From Datnioides undecimradiatus (Eukaryota; Chordata; Actinopteri; Lobotiformes; Datnioididae), in contig WARS01000010.1 in NCBI GenBank assembly GCA_008933995.1, positions 8,535,001 through 8,599,000 of the forward strand: DNA of 64,000 nucleotides, written 5' to 3'. The notes under the pieces were generated by a model. The model was given only the letters and a program-made list of their open reading frames with translations, ran no database searches and was not told the DNA's origin. Shown one piece after another: positions 52,671 to 64,000 of the stretch. The position numbers were made by a program, and so were the translations under genes. Positions within the stretch are counted from its first letter, which is position 1. The number at the start of each line of letters is the position of its first letter.

Positions 52671-52912
52671 AGTGGGACATGACAAAGATGGTGTTTGACA
52701 TTGAAACGCTTAAACAAAAAACTAAAGAACAGTGCAGCAGAGGAGCAGCGAGTGGGATATGATGACAAAGATGGTGTTTGACATTGAAACGTTTAAACAA
52801 AAAATAAAGAACAGTGCCTTAGTGGAGCAGTAAGCAGGATGTGACAAAGATGGTGTTTGACATTGAAACGTTTAAACTAAAATAAAGAACAGCGCAGTGG
52901 AGGAGCAGGGTG
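52671..52912 (+). repeat. Three-copy tandem repeat, about 80-bp unit
   Basis: GACAAAGATGGTGTTTGACA starts at 52681, 52764 and 52843 (spacing 83 and 79), each followed by TTGAAACG(C/T)TTAAAC, an AAAGAACAG(T/C)GC stretch and a GGAGCAG end. The units differ by small substitutions and indels, so the array is not recent. Each unit contains the sense word ATGGTGTTTGACATTGAAAC, but no frame stays open across units. Confidence 0.9.
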
Positions 52913-53795
52913 TCGCAGTAGAGACCGATCCTTGATGATGTACAGTGGGACATCGGTGACATTTTACACTCCTGACCGGATTTTCTCGTCTTCTGGTCCC
53001 TAATGTGACACTCTGAAGATGACAGCACATGTGATGTATGAGCAGCACTAACCCAGTGCCTTACCCACCTGATACCCCTCCTGGGTGTCAAAGCCACATT
53101 CTTTCCCCTTTTGCTTTAAGCAGCCAATCCTTTCCCCTCCCCCCCATAATATTCACTGGCCTTTAGGTTTCCATGGTAACAGGCAGAGGAGCTAATATGG
53201 GGGCAGAGTCATTGATTTGATTTGCTGAAGATTAATATAGACATAGCATAAACTCCACAGGGGATAGAAGGGGGAGCATGATATGAATTGGCTGGAATGT
53301 TGGAGGCGGAGCTGACTTAACTTCCTCATTGTCACCAAGGTAACAAATCTTGACTGATAATTCAATAAATTACTGAAAAGCGCCTGTTCAAAATTTGATG
53401 ATGTGAAATAGACTTCTATTTGTATCTGGGACACGGCGATATGGATGGAGTAATTGATGAGTCTGTGTGCACGTGGGAATGATTTCTGTTGATTAATTTA
53501 TTTGAACACCATGAGTGTGTCGGTGGAGCTTTTTATAAGCTGTAGAATATATCTGAGTTCAATGACATGTTCTGGTTGGAGTCAGCCATTGCAATTACAA
53601 TGGCCATGAAGTACATTGCAAACACAAGCAAACAAAGAAAACCTCAACACATGTTGTATGTTGCACTCATAAAAATGCCACAGATGAAGCTATAGATGAA
53701 GCTCCACCGTGTGACATTCATGTCCATCCACTTCTTTTCAGTGAACAATGATACATTTCAGTGGAGTCGTGCTGTGGGTCGATACTAACAGGCCT
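52913..53795. other. No gene recognised
   Basis: Unique noncoding sequence. A second AGTGGGACAT word near 52945 echoes the start of the tandem unit, without the rest. Confidence 0.4.
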
Positions 53796-53935
53796 TTTCC
53801 ACACAATGCATTTTGGCATGTCACAGTAGGAGAAGCGCAGGTCCAAATAATAAAATTATTTATGTCTGAATGTCATTTATCTGTCAGCTTCAGGGTCCTG
53901 CATGTTTCCGCTGCCTCGCTGTCACAATGGAGCCC
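53796..53935 (+). repeat. Dispersed repeat family A, copy 2
   Basis: GCATTTTGGCATGTCACAGT, then AGGAGAAGCGCAGGT, then AAATAATAAAATTA match the 16786-16960 copy in the same order and orientation. The remainder is more diverged. Confidence 0.65.
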
Positions 53936-55910
53936 TTTGTAATGTTTGCTGTGATAAGCAAAGCCTATACAGGGCTAAGGATAACAAGCTAACACTTCTG
54001 AGATATGGATTATAACTAAAAACTTCTCAATGATGCTTATATTATTTTTAATTCAGTCATCTAAAGTCATACTGAAATAAATAATTCAAAACCTCAAAGT
54101 CAGAATTTTGGAAACTGCACACTTTCTGTCTTAGTAATTAAGTTCTACAGCTGGTCGAAACCAAACAGCTGATCCAGAGAGGAGGGTTGTGTTTACCAGG
54201 CAGTTAGAATACTAACACAAATTACACAGAAAATATTTAGAGCGAGATAAGGATATAACTTTTCTCCAGCGGCATCAAGTCTCAAAATTCTGATGGATCA
54301 CACAGCCGCTAAATTTAAATTGTCTTGATGCCAGTCGTTACCAGACAACAGACGTCTTGGGAGGAGACAGTGAACAGTAATTAGTAAAATGCTAATGTTA
54401 TATGTTATATTGCCAATATTCTTTCCAGTAATCTAAACCCAGTTCAGTCTTGGTGAAATAAATTCATTAATATCCAACTTTAACAAAAATTCTAAACAAC
54501 AAACCCCAAACGTAGTGACTGAATGATCATACAAAGCCCGGTTTTATGTTCATTGCCAATATTTCTGTACCAACCTGGTTGACGTTATTACAGATTGGTT
54601 TAAAATGGGGAAAGATAATACTTATTGCATATAATGAGGTCAGGGTGAGGCAAATATAAGCCTTAAGGTGAAGGAAAGTTTTTGGTTGTGAACTCATGGC
54701 TCTTTAATCAAAGTTAGATGTGTCCCATGTCCACTCACCTCTTCTGTCTCCGCTTAGTTTGTCCTTTGCTGCAGTGTGCACAGCATGTACAGCTAAATCT
54801 AAAGCTGTATAAACGGAGCTATAAAGATGAACTTCAGGGGGCAAAACAAAACAGCGGCAACAAAAAAACTCTTTATCTGAATTACAATCAGTGTTTCGAG
54901 AACACTTTTTGATTACATGAATTGTGCTGCGTAGGATGATGCGACCCCTTCTCGTATTCAGCTTCAAAGAGCTCAATCCCAAAACTTCGGCTTTAAAATT
55001 ACCATAGAAATGACAAATCATCGCTGAAATCTCCTGCAGCTTTTCACCCAACAGTCCTGAGCACATGAAGTGAATGTTAGAGTGATTTAGCCTACGGTCA
55101 CAGTCTGATCATGCCTGTGAGGCAGCCGTCTTCAAAGGAAATCGCAGCTGAAGTTTAGGTAATTAGAAAGAGGAGCTATCTACAGCAGGCATCATCATAC
55201 AGTACGGCCTGTTGAAAGCCTGCGTTGTCTCATCTCCTCTCTCCTTCCCCTCTCGGTAACACATATCAAAGGGAATTTCAAGGGTGATTAAAAGTTAAAC
55301 TGGATCCTTAAAGAGGAATACCAATGCTTTTCAGCGCTGTGTGTTTCACTTTCGCGCCCCTGCGATAGCTCAGTTCATTAGTGCAAGATGTGCTGCGGCC
55401 TCCGAGAGCCAGAGATGAGAGAGAATACACACAAACACTGCACATGTGAAGTGAGCCAACAGTTATTTTACGTCAAGGCGTCCGCTGTGTTTGTAATGCA
55501 TTGGAAGAAAAGGGCATGAATGTTTTGAAAGGACTCAGAATGGTTTAGTTTTGTGTTTTTTAAATATTTGTCACATCATTTGGTTGAAAAATCCAAAAAG
55601 TCGGTTTTCTGCCGACTGTCAGCGGGGCGGCTCCTGCTTATTCGCGGGTGTGAAAACACAATAGTCTTGGTTTACAAGTTTCTTTACTTTACTGGCATTA
55701 TTTTGTACTCATCTGCACACCAACAAAACAATTTGGCCTTCATTTCCACTGCTGGGTACGGCACTCAAAAATCCTTCTGTTTCCATCAGTAAAGTGCACT
55801 CAATACCACATTCTGGAGGTAATTTCCCCAAGGATGTGATTCTCTTTCCCTCCTCCTCTCGCTCTCAAACGCACACATCCAGAAACACACCCATGCACAC
55901 GCTCTCTACA
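53936..55910. other. No gene recognised
   Basis: Contains a 120-codon minus-strand frame (54704-55066) without a recognisable domain. The block at about 55240-55420 is complex and GC-richer and may be a conserved element. No identified transposon. Confidence 0.4.
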
Positions 55911-55924
55911 TGCATGCATGCATG
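55911..55924. repeat. (TGCA)n short repeat
   Basis: Three and a half TGCA units; self-complementary. Confidence 0.8.
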
Positions 55925-56999
55925 CTTATGTGCTTTATTTATCTTTGTGCTGAGCAAACACCCTGCTGTGTCTCACTTGTTTCGTGTGTCATGATGATGA
56001 AAGGCACCTGCTGTTCTCAGCAGAAACCCCTCTCCGCCCTATGTTACTGACATCCTGCCTGCATTATTCACAAGTCGAGTGGTAATTCAGTCACTTCTCG
56101 GAGAGTCTCAACTCGTGACACGGGCTTAAGAGAAATGCAGGACAGCTGAGTGGATCCATGCCCTGGTGCAACCTTTCACAGAGAGAAAATGGGGCCATAA
56201 TGTGGATGACTTTCCACTCACTTTATGTTCACTTTTCTGTAATGTAACATTTTCTCTCCCCGTGCCGTCTGAGATAACCTTATTCCACACTGTATGAATT
56301 GTCTTTCCAATAATTTCATTAGGTGCCCTGTAACTTAATTACTCTGTTGTGATGCAGTGCAGACATCGCAGCACCAAACTTAGACTCACCAGCTTTCATG
56401 AAGAATTCACCGTGGACTTTATTTTAGTCAGAACCAGTTGTAGATGGAGTGCAGAGGTGCTTGTGAATGGGTGTAACAATGAGGCTAAAACAGCATGTAG
56501 CTGGCACTGTAATATTGAATTTTCTGGTCTTCTGTTGCGACTGTGACTGCACTTAATACTTTTTGGTTTACCTTTAAAGGCCCTGAAAACCCATTTTCTC
56601 TGTCATGTTCTCACCGTGGTGATGGCTTCCTACAATGCTCTCTGCCAAAGTTACAACAGTTTTGGTTATTTCAGAGGAGATATTCCTGCCTGTCATCCTC
56701 CTGTCACTGCTTTCAAATGTGTGTGGGTGGGCTCAATTGTAAAATCTTGATGTCATGTATTTCTGTGCACCGACCAGGATATATAGCAATATTTTAATCA
56801 AAATGCAATGACACTTATGACTTAATACCACACTGGTTTGCTGGGTTTGTGACTCTTAAAGGTGAATTGATTTTCAACTTCAAGTGTTACTTAATTTGTT
56901 TTGTTCTGTTTTTTTTAAACTGAAGTGCAGAATACACCATAGAACATGAAATATTTTAGTTTTAATATGTCAAGAATATTACTGTGGACTGTTTTAATA

Positions 57000-57140
57000 T
57001 TATCACTCCATTTGTTATTATTTCATTATCACATGGCGTGCAGCGCTAATAATAATTACTTTTAATTATTGTTGATGTGTTAAGTGGCCCATTCATTTTC
57101 CAATGCCTCGGGGTAATTTTAGTTCATATCTGCTGCACAG
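57000..57140. promoter_or_regulatory. Candidate conserved noncoding block
   Basis: AT-core-rich and complex: TTGTTATTATTTCATTATCA, CGCTAATAATAATTACTTTT and AATTATTGTTGATGTG, then GCCTCGGGGTAATTTTAG. Homeodomain-type cores are dense. Conservation untested. Confidence 0.28.
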
Positions 57141-57279
57141 GGGGAGTCTGGTGTGAATCCAGAGACCGAATTCGGAAGAAAGGGTTACACTGGTGGAACA
57201 TAGTTTAACTGTAATGCTACAGTGTTATTAACACTGCACAATATGTTGCGTTTGTGCAACTGCAACAAAAATCTCTCCA

Positions 57280-57319
57280 ACAACCTCCGCACTAAGCAAC
57301 AACTTAGTGCGGAGGTTGT
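57280..57319. other. Perfect 17-bp hairpin with 6-base loop
   Basis: ACAACCTCCGCACTAAG at 57280-57296, loop CAACAA at 57297-57302, and the exact complement at 57303-57319. The arms are non-repetitive and GC-balanced, and perfection in otherwise decayed DNA suggests a recent event or constraint. Too short for a normal microRNA precursor. Confidence 0.9.
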
Positions 57320-58419
57320 AAATAAATCAGCGCTATTGGTTTAGGTCAGTGAATGTCAATTTAACAGCAAGGACAGAAGTTGAGTTTCTACTTTCTACAC
57401 TTAATGATTTGCTACATTGTTATTTAATTGTTTTCCAGGCTGTTGTTGGTGTCTTTGCATCATTAACAGTTTTCACCACCCTCACATGATGCACCACATA
57501 CTTACTCCTACTTCTGCTACACACACAAAGTTAGATTATGTAATTGGGGCACAGTTGAGGAGTTTGCTCAGTTTGCCCTCCAGGTTTGTTTGTGTGATCT
57601 GTCTCCTGTTTGCCATCAATCAAAGCTGGGGATTATTTTCTTTCCAGTTATTGTAACAACGTCTGTTCAAAAGAAGGATTTTTTTTTTTCAGTTTCAATG
57701 TCATGAGTCACAATAAGTTACATATTTTTAATGTCACACAGCTATGAATTCACATTGCGATGGACCGGGGACTGAATCAGATTCTTTTGTCTCACGCTGT
57801 GAATGTTGAGTGACAGGCTGACATGGCGATAGAGCACAGCGAAGAAATAGTTGAAAGCTAATGTTCAGAGATGTTCCTCTTCAACATTTAAATAAGATGT
57901 CAAGGACTGAAGAGCGGTTCATCTGTCCTTCTGTCATCAGGGACTCGAGAGTCTTTCCTGGGCTAATATTTAACAACTCTCTTCTTACCTTCCCTTTATC
58001 TGCAGTCAGAGGGTGGGATTTGTGCATCACCAATAGATCACTGACGCCCACTTTAAAACAAACTCACACAATACATTACGTCCTTGCAGATCAAGAGTTT
58101 TACACAACATATTTGGGCAAAAACACTCCTGGTTCTGATATAAAAAATAATAGTTCTGCTGGAATTTACTGGACAAATAAATCCAAATAGCAGCCTCTTT
58201 TTTCCTTTGTTGACATGCAGCTTACGGTATATGAAAAGAGAGAGGTTTTTGATTTGTTCTCATGCTCTACGTCCATGTTACCACTTACCGACATTACAGC
58301 AGCCGTGTTGCATTCAGCCTAATGTGTTTTTCTGTTGTGTTTGATGAGATTCTCAGCAGGCTACTAAAGGACCCTCCCAACACCTCCTCACCTTACCTTC
58401 TCTCACTGCTGTGCTTTTT

Positions 58420-58422
<3 letters not shown>
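57320..58422. other. No gene recognised
   Basis: Noncoding sequence with a T run near 57681. A 109-codon frame at 57861-58190 shows no motif or splice support. Confidence 0.4.

Positions 58423-58450
<28 letters not shown>
58423..58450. repeat. (AC)n microsatellite
   Basis: About fourteen AC units, interrupted by nothing. Confidence 0.96.
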
Positions 58451-58644
58451 AAGTGCTTTCTCATTTAAATGTATGCAAAAATGGCTTAAAGGCATGCACC
58501 AGCAGACACAGTTTGCCACTGGTGAAAATGCAGGTGTTGAGATGAGAGAGCAGCTAATGTGCAATTCTGTTCTCTGAGGCTCGCCTTAGGGAAGAGACAA
58601 AATCAGACTTCACTGTCAACACAGTTGTTGAAAATGTTTTTCTG

Positions 58645-58725
<81 letters not shown>
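58645..58725. repeat. (CTAT)n tetranucleotide microsatellite
   Basis: About twenty perfect CTAT units. It creates a Ser-Ile-Tyr-Leu artefact in a 70-codon frame. Long perfect tetranucleotide arrays are usually highly polymorphic. Confidence 0.97.
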
Positions 58726-59029
58726 TCAACCTATATTAAACTTAATTCTACTCTATTCTACTAGTTTTTAGTGGATATGTGGGGCTGTGACTGTTGCATA
58801 TATCATTATTAACTAATGTGAAACTTTTTTGATGATTTTTATATATTTTTATATATACCTATAAAAAGGTAAAAACAACAACAACAAAGAAAAAAAACAA
58901 GATCCAAGACCAAAGATATTGAATTTGATTTGTCATACAATAAATAAATGCAGTCTTGAGAAGCTGGAGCAAGTAAAAGTAAAAGCAAATTTTGTTGGAA
59001 AATTCTCAATCAGTCAAATAGCTTAGCTC

Positions 59030-59500
59030 TGGCTTAAAGCATGGAGACGACCAATGCATGCTGTCCTGGGAAAATGGAGGTGTGATTCGTATTATTACAT
59101 TATGAATTCGTCTCCATGACCCGAGTGCTGCAGAGCAAACCCGAATCATAAACAGGATGGTGTACGAGCGCTGTTAGAATACACATCAAATACACGATTA
59201 CATTTGAAATGTTCACCACAGATATTTAAAGTTGTGGGACTGCGGTGTCTGTGCTGCTGATTTGATTTGCAAGCCAGCATTAGAGAGACAATCCCAGCAG
59301 CCAGAAGGCGTCTGCTTCATGTACAGCGGATCGAGTCAGTGAGTTGTTGCCGTGTTGTTCAGACTCCTCATCAGTGCTCGCAAATTCCTTCGTGAAGAAT
59401 TCCACATGCAGCGTGGGCGTTATTACCGCGTGTTGAAAGCATGCACTTCAGTTGCTTTTTGAGTTCGGCAGTTGGAGCGTGCTACAGCCCAGCAGCACAC
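59030..59500. promoter_or_regulatory. Candidate conserved noncoding block
   Basis: Complex, repeat-free, GC-richer sequence with scattered CpGs (GTGTACGAGCGCTG, TACAGCGGATCGAG, TTATTACCGCGTG), which are unusual in this window and suggest constraint or low methylation. No coding frame of note. Confidence 0.3.
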
Positions 59501-60979
59501 ACATTCATTATAACAAAAAAGAGAAGAATAAACCAGAATTATCCTTGAACACCTAAGCCTAGTAGCAATGCCTGAGTGCTACGTTTCTGAGCACTGAGGA
59601 AATTCCTGATGACAATGGGAGCAGATGGTGGAGGAGGATATGTGGCATTTTTGTGACATTAACTAAAAACTGAAATCTATAATTATGAATTCTTTTCATT
59701 TAAAAGTCACAATTATATCATTCTGCATGGAGTGTGGTGGAGGAGTAAAAACTGAATTTCCTGTGGGTGGGGACGCTCTCACTGCTCTCACCCACTGCTG
59801 AGATCTGGTTTGTCAGGTTCCACTGTAGTGTCTGGAACGACACCACCTTACTGGTTGACATTATCCCTGCTGTCTAACCTCATTACTTCAATACAGAATA
59901 CATAAAACTGTTCACATTACCTAGTTTGGCACTCAAGGTAATGGTTTATTAAAAGTTAAAAGATTCAATTTTGCCTTAGTGCCTGCAATGAATGAAAACT
60001 AATATAGTAAATGTATTTTATAGTAGTAAAATACATAGTTGTTTTTGACATTGTTTCAACATATAACAATGTGCTAAACACAGATGATACATTAGTCAAG
60101 TATAACCAAGACCAACACAATAGATATAGTTTAAACCTTGTCACAACACTGAGTTTGCACATGTACTCGTGGATGTGTGGAGAAAAATAGGACAGCGGTC
60201 ATAACTGTGGAATTCATTCATTAATTAAAATACCCTCACTTGAAATAAATTAAAAGAGACTGTGTTTTGCTGCTGTAGACATATTTTATACAGTGGTTTG
60301 TATTGGTTAATATTCCTTTGTTCCTGATCTTACTGAGCTATAAATGAAGTAAGGTTACAGAGAGCTAGCTGTAGTTGAAATTTACAATTACAGGACAATG
60401 CTAATGTTAAACTCTGGTAGCAAAAGCAGAGAAAGTATTAAAGTTCCCCAGTGTCTACCTACTGTTTGTTAAAATTAGAAAACACATCCACCGTAACCTG
60501 CCGCTTGTATTGATGAAATCCACTTTTAACTTTAAAATTGTATTCAGTGTTACTTCAAAATCTATCTCAGGGAAAATGTCACTGATTAACTTAATATGCA
60601 TACTGAGTGCTAGTTTCATGAGATAAAGTCATGGTCTTTGTAAAATCTGGTATTTCCCACATATCAGGCTATGCAGTGGGAGTGATTTCAGTCCCCTTGC
60701 ACATATTTATCCTTTCCCAAGCTACTTTAACGCTGCTGTCAATTCAGTCTTGGACAAAATCAGTATGTTGCAACACAAAACTCTACGATCTCTCAGCTGA
60801 CTAGTCAGCCGACAATTCGGAAAGCTGCAAAGACTTTTTTCCTCCCTCTCTCTCTCTGAGTTCCTCTCAGGGGTAGAGTCAAAAGGGCAGAAGTAGTTCA
60901 GCGAGATTGTATTAAAAGTGGAACTTTCACAATGGTCTCATCTGTATGTAGCCATGTATCATTTGTTCACACCTTTTGC
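59501..60979. other. No recognisable feature
   Basis: AT-rich noncoding sequence. A short (CT)7 lies near 60845-60858. Nothing else that I can support. Confidence 0.45.
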
Positions 60980-63780
60980 AATTGAATCGCGCAGCTAAAG
61001 TGACTCTCTGTGGTGCCTTGTTGCAGTAGCTCTTTCCCATCTGACTTGCAGAGAATGAGCAATGTTATTGCCTGGCCTAGTTCCTCTAGAGGCATGCTAA
61101 TGGAACTATTTGGCAGCTTGCCTCCGGAGGCAGGAGGGATGGACTTGTTTCACTTGATGTCAGTGTGGGGATCTGGAGGAGAGAAGAGAATTACAGGTTG
61201 GCATTGCCTCAATTGGCAGGAAGGGAGCAAAAGGAAAGACACCGTGCAATGTTTCAACCACTAGACAGAGAGCCGAGCGCAGATTATTTTGGGGATTGTT
61301 TCAGTTCAATTATTTTTGGTGGCTTAAGGTTATACCACCATGCAGGACCTGTTAAGTCCATTCCCCTTGACCAAAAAGACATAAACAGCTCAATTTAGTT
61401 GTAACTCAACCATCTGGTGAGCCAGGAGTGTGTATTTCCACGTTTCCCATCCCAACATGGAGACACTGCTAATTTGTACAGTAATTAAAACATTGAGCAC
61501 TAATGGCTCACACATATGGTGCTGGCTTGTTGTTAGTGCCACTTGGTGTCTTCTCTGGAGCAAACAGCTGTGGGTGCTGATTACCAGGAACGGCCTTGAA
61601 ATGCTTTGCCAGAACTTTTTTTTCTTTTCCCCTGCGTGGTTGTCACCTTGTTGCCCTGAGGAGTCTCGCTGAGTGTTGACTTCTTCTCTAGGCAGCTACA
61701 TGTCATTTCTGTCTTAATTCCAATAATGTCAAATGCACAGAATTTGCAATGCCCTCCAGACTCTGATGTTCTAAATGAGCCAAGACTAATGCCCGTTCAT
61801 AAGACTGTTGCTGGACACAAGGGTATTATGTTGGCTCAGTGGTGAGACCCGCATGACTGTGACTAGCTGTGACAGCCATGATGGGAATATTAATACATTA
61901 CCTGTCTGTCTTTCCTACAGCACTGGCACTGCATCTGAGTTTAGCTGCATATATTTTCATTTAAAGTGCACCTTCTGGAAGTGTGTTTCCAAGTACTATT
62001 CTCAATGGTACAAGCTTGTAATGACATTATAATCTCTGCGAATACCGATAGTGCTCCAATAGCTCTCCTCTTTGGCGTATCCCAAGGCTGCAAGCATGAG
62101 ACCCGTGTGAGCTGAGCGCTGATGCTTGGCAGTCCTAGATGCCTGCAGCTCCACCATCTATCAGCTCAGCTTAGGCGGTTTCCACTGCTCGGGCTGTCAC
62201 GTTCTGCCCTGACGGGAAATTCAGGGACATATAACTCTTGTACATGTAAAGTTTTATTACCCAACAGGAGGCATTCTGCTGAAATGGCCCTGTATTCTTC
62301 TTACAAAAGCGACATGGTGAATGCTTGGCCACAGCAATATCTTTTGGTACACTTGCGAATACAATTGCCCTCTTTGTGAAATGACAGTGCTGCAGAAGTG
62401 CTTGTGATTCTGGGCCCCGTTTGAAGAGGGTTAACACGATTTGTATGTACTTCTGTGTGACATAGTATCGTGTCATCAAAACAGAAATTTCCTTTTAATG
62501 GTTCGACAATCAATCCTAACTCTGGCTGTCAATGTGCTGGGGTAAAATAAAAATGCCAAGTTCATTACTAACAACTGCCACAGCCTGAAGAAAACTAAGC
62601 CTTGATATCAGAGGGAGCCGAGATAAGAGAGGAGGATTAGTAGCCTGTCGACATGCTGAGGAGAAATCAGACGGCCCAGTGAAGCTGTCTGTGGCATCAA
62701 AGGTCGTCCTTATTAAAGATTATTATGAAAGGGCTTGAAGATACTGTCAGATGAGTGGATTACTGTGAAAATATAGTCCAAAAATGGCAACAGGAGGCAG
62801 GAAGGTCAGGTTGGCTGGCTGATCAACTAGGGGGAGAGGGTTTCATCTTGGGTGCACACAATGCCTCTGTCAAAGGTGCCCCAAAGGTGCTCCTAAGTAT
62901 ATTTGTCACTGATGATTAGGAATCGCCCGGGATACAGAGCCGGGTTTATGAATGCCAATACTGACTGCTTAAGGTGCTTCATCACTGTTTACTTAGAATC
63001 CAATTTATCATCGACCTGCAATAGGAAAGTCAGCAAAATTGTCCACTTACACAGAAAGTGCTGCATCAGAGAAAGTTTAATGGCCGCACTAATGCCTGCG
63101 GCCAGAAAATGGCTCTATCATCGAGCATTGATCAAGATGGACTAAATATAGAGAACCACATTGTAGTGTGAGTAACACTGCTTAAATCTGAGGCTACTTT
63201 GGCAACAGAGGATCAAACTGCAAAGGATATATTATCCCTTTGTGGGTTATAAAAATTGCCATTTGCAGGATTTTCATAAAAAAAAGAGGAATCTGGCAGC
63301 TAAATCCAGTTTATCTGATTCTTCTAGTCAGAAGATTTCCTGCAGGTGAGTGAAAAGAAGAACAGAGCAAAGTTAATCTGTTCTGATGTTAGCCGTTTGA
63401 ACAAACCATTGATTCAAATCAAAAACCCAACCCGTATTCGCCACTCTACCTCCTGAGGATGCTTCCGAAATGCAAAAGGGGACTGGAGGAGTACTGCATG
63501 GCGGCTTTGTAGAGATTATCTGGACTGGAAGAGGTGATAGAGGATATTTTTCCCCCTCTCCTTCCTATACGCTGCTGTGCTGTGGCTACAAATTGGAGCC
63601 TCTGTAATGGGATGCAGAACAGTGACAAATGGCTTCTTTTACAGTATATAGGCTCATCCCTCTGACTTTGCCTCTGCCCTTGACATTTACTGTTTGGAGA
63701 CCGATGTTCACTACAGTTTGACTTATAATGGCAGGGTGTTGAAACACTTAGGCCATTCCTTTTTTCCCTGAACATCTAGC
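60980..63780. promoter_or_regulatory. Long low-repeat region, possible cluster of conserved elements
   Basis: About 2.8 kb with no microsatellite and no recognised transposon. Complex blocks lie at about 61010-61400, 61740-62520, 62540-62780 and 62880-63160, with cores such as ATTAAAGATTATTATG. Overlapping open frames of 70-110 codons in conflicting phases suggest reduced AT bias rather than coding. Regulatory identity is inference. Confidence 0.3.
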
Positions 63781-63875
63781 TAAACATCTTGATCAGGAGT
63801 GTTACACTGCTGAATTTCTACAACTGGGTCAGGTCTTTCTCTCTCTCGCCCTGCGTGTGCATGTCTCCCTCACAG

Positions 63876-63968
63876 GTCGGTGACTCCCTGACTCTGGTTA
63901 AGCATCACTTCCAGACTGACATGGCTGCCAGTCGGTCATCAGCCTCCTCTCAACCACTTCCTCATTAG
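63876..63968 (+). other. Putative exon start with 30 open codons
   Basis: A long pyrimidine tract (from about 63834) ends CTCCCTCACAG at 63875, one of the best acceptor signals in the window. The following sequence is open in only one frame (VGDSLTLVKHHFQTDMAASR...) until TAG at 63966-63968. A possible donor CTG|GTTAAG lies within it. No family recognised. Confidence 0.15.
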
Positions 63969-64000
63969 CGGTACTGAACATGTGTCCGCCAGTGTAATCA

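Noticed and set aside
52671-52912. Regularly spaced repeat considered as a CRISPR-like array
   Set aside because: The whole unit, not a short repeat with unique spacers, is duplicated. There are only three copies and the host is a vertebrate.
54704-55066. Minus-strand 120-codon frame (starts MCSGLLGEKL)
   Set aside because: Reads somewhat like protein, but no family is recognised and there is no splice or promoter support. It may be part of an unrecognised repeat.
58559-58771. Frame with repeated Ser-Ile-Tyr-Leu
   Set aside because: Product of the (CTAT)n microsatellite.
61010-61264. Plus-strand 84-codon frame after a CTTGCAG site
   Set aside because: Another frame (61165-61398) overlaps in a different phase and no domain is present; better explained as unique noncoding sequence with low AT bias.
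61828-61880. TGGCTCAGTGGTGAGAC, similar to a tRNA/SINE A box
   Set aside because: No B box (GGTTCGANNCC-like) at the right distance and no cloverleaf pairing.

Overview
This window looks like vertebrate, almost certainly teleost (percomorph-like), nuclear DNA: an intergenic stretch or the inside of very long introns. It is AT-rich and mostly CpG-poor, full of (AC)n/(AT)n/(CTAT)n microsatellites, and no open reading frame exceeds about 150 codons. There is no prokaryotic gene organisation. The lineage call rests on dispersed repeats that I recognise from memory as common in percomorph fish genomes; I could not search a database.

I found no gene I can name. The best-supported functional DNA is mobile-element debris. 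(1) A 546-bp TA-flanked MITE with CAGTGGTACC termini at 51199-51744. (2) A 292-bp TTAA-flanked, piggyBac-type MITE at 30722-31013. (3) Two copies of a long-inverted-repeat (foldback) element rich in the GCTAA motif at 28058-28535 and 48208-48590. (4) Six fragments of one dispersed teleost repeat, around 20.7, 24.3, 26.4, 31.3, 40.7 and 45.6 kb. (5) Two fragments of another repeat at 16.8 and 53.8 kb. (6) A LINE 3' end on the minus strand at 47595-47852. (7) A Tc1-type terminal inverted repeat at 13039. (8) A small remnant of a Harbinger-type Myb/SANT-like gene at 42831-42949.

Between the repeats lie complex, unique-looking blocks rich in TAAT/ATTA cores, such as 1-460, 10205-10950, 25490-25880, 27080-27760, 41200-41560, 46360-46500, 59030-59500 and most of 60980-63780. 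They read like conserved noncoding (cis-regulatory) sequence, but that is an impression from composition only.

The least expected items are as follows. One is a chain of four putative exons on the plus strand (43152-45464) that keep one open phase across canonical AG/GT junctions. Another is an isolated CpG-rich island (52080-52460) holding a Z-DNA-prone tract and a 14-bp palindrome, followed by a three-copy 80-bp tandem repeat. The last are two perfect short hairpins (6721-6752 and 57280-57319). I saw no CRISPR array, phage, operon, rRNA, or tRNA gene.
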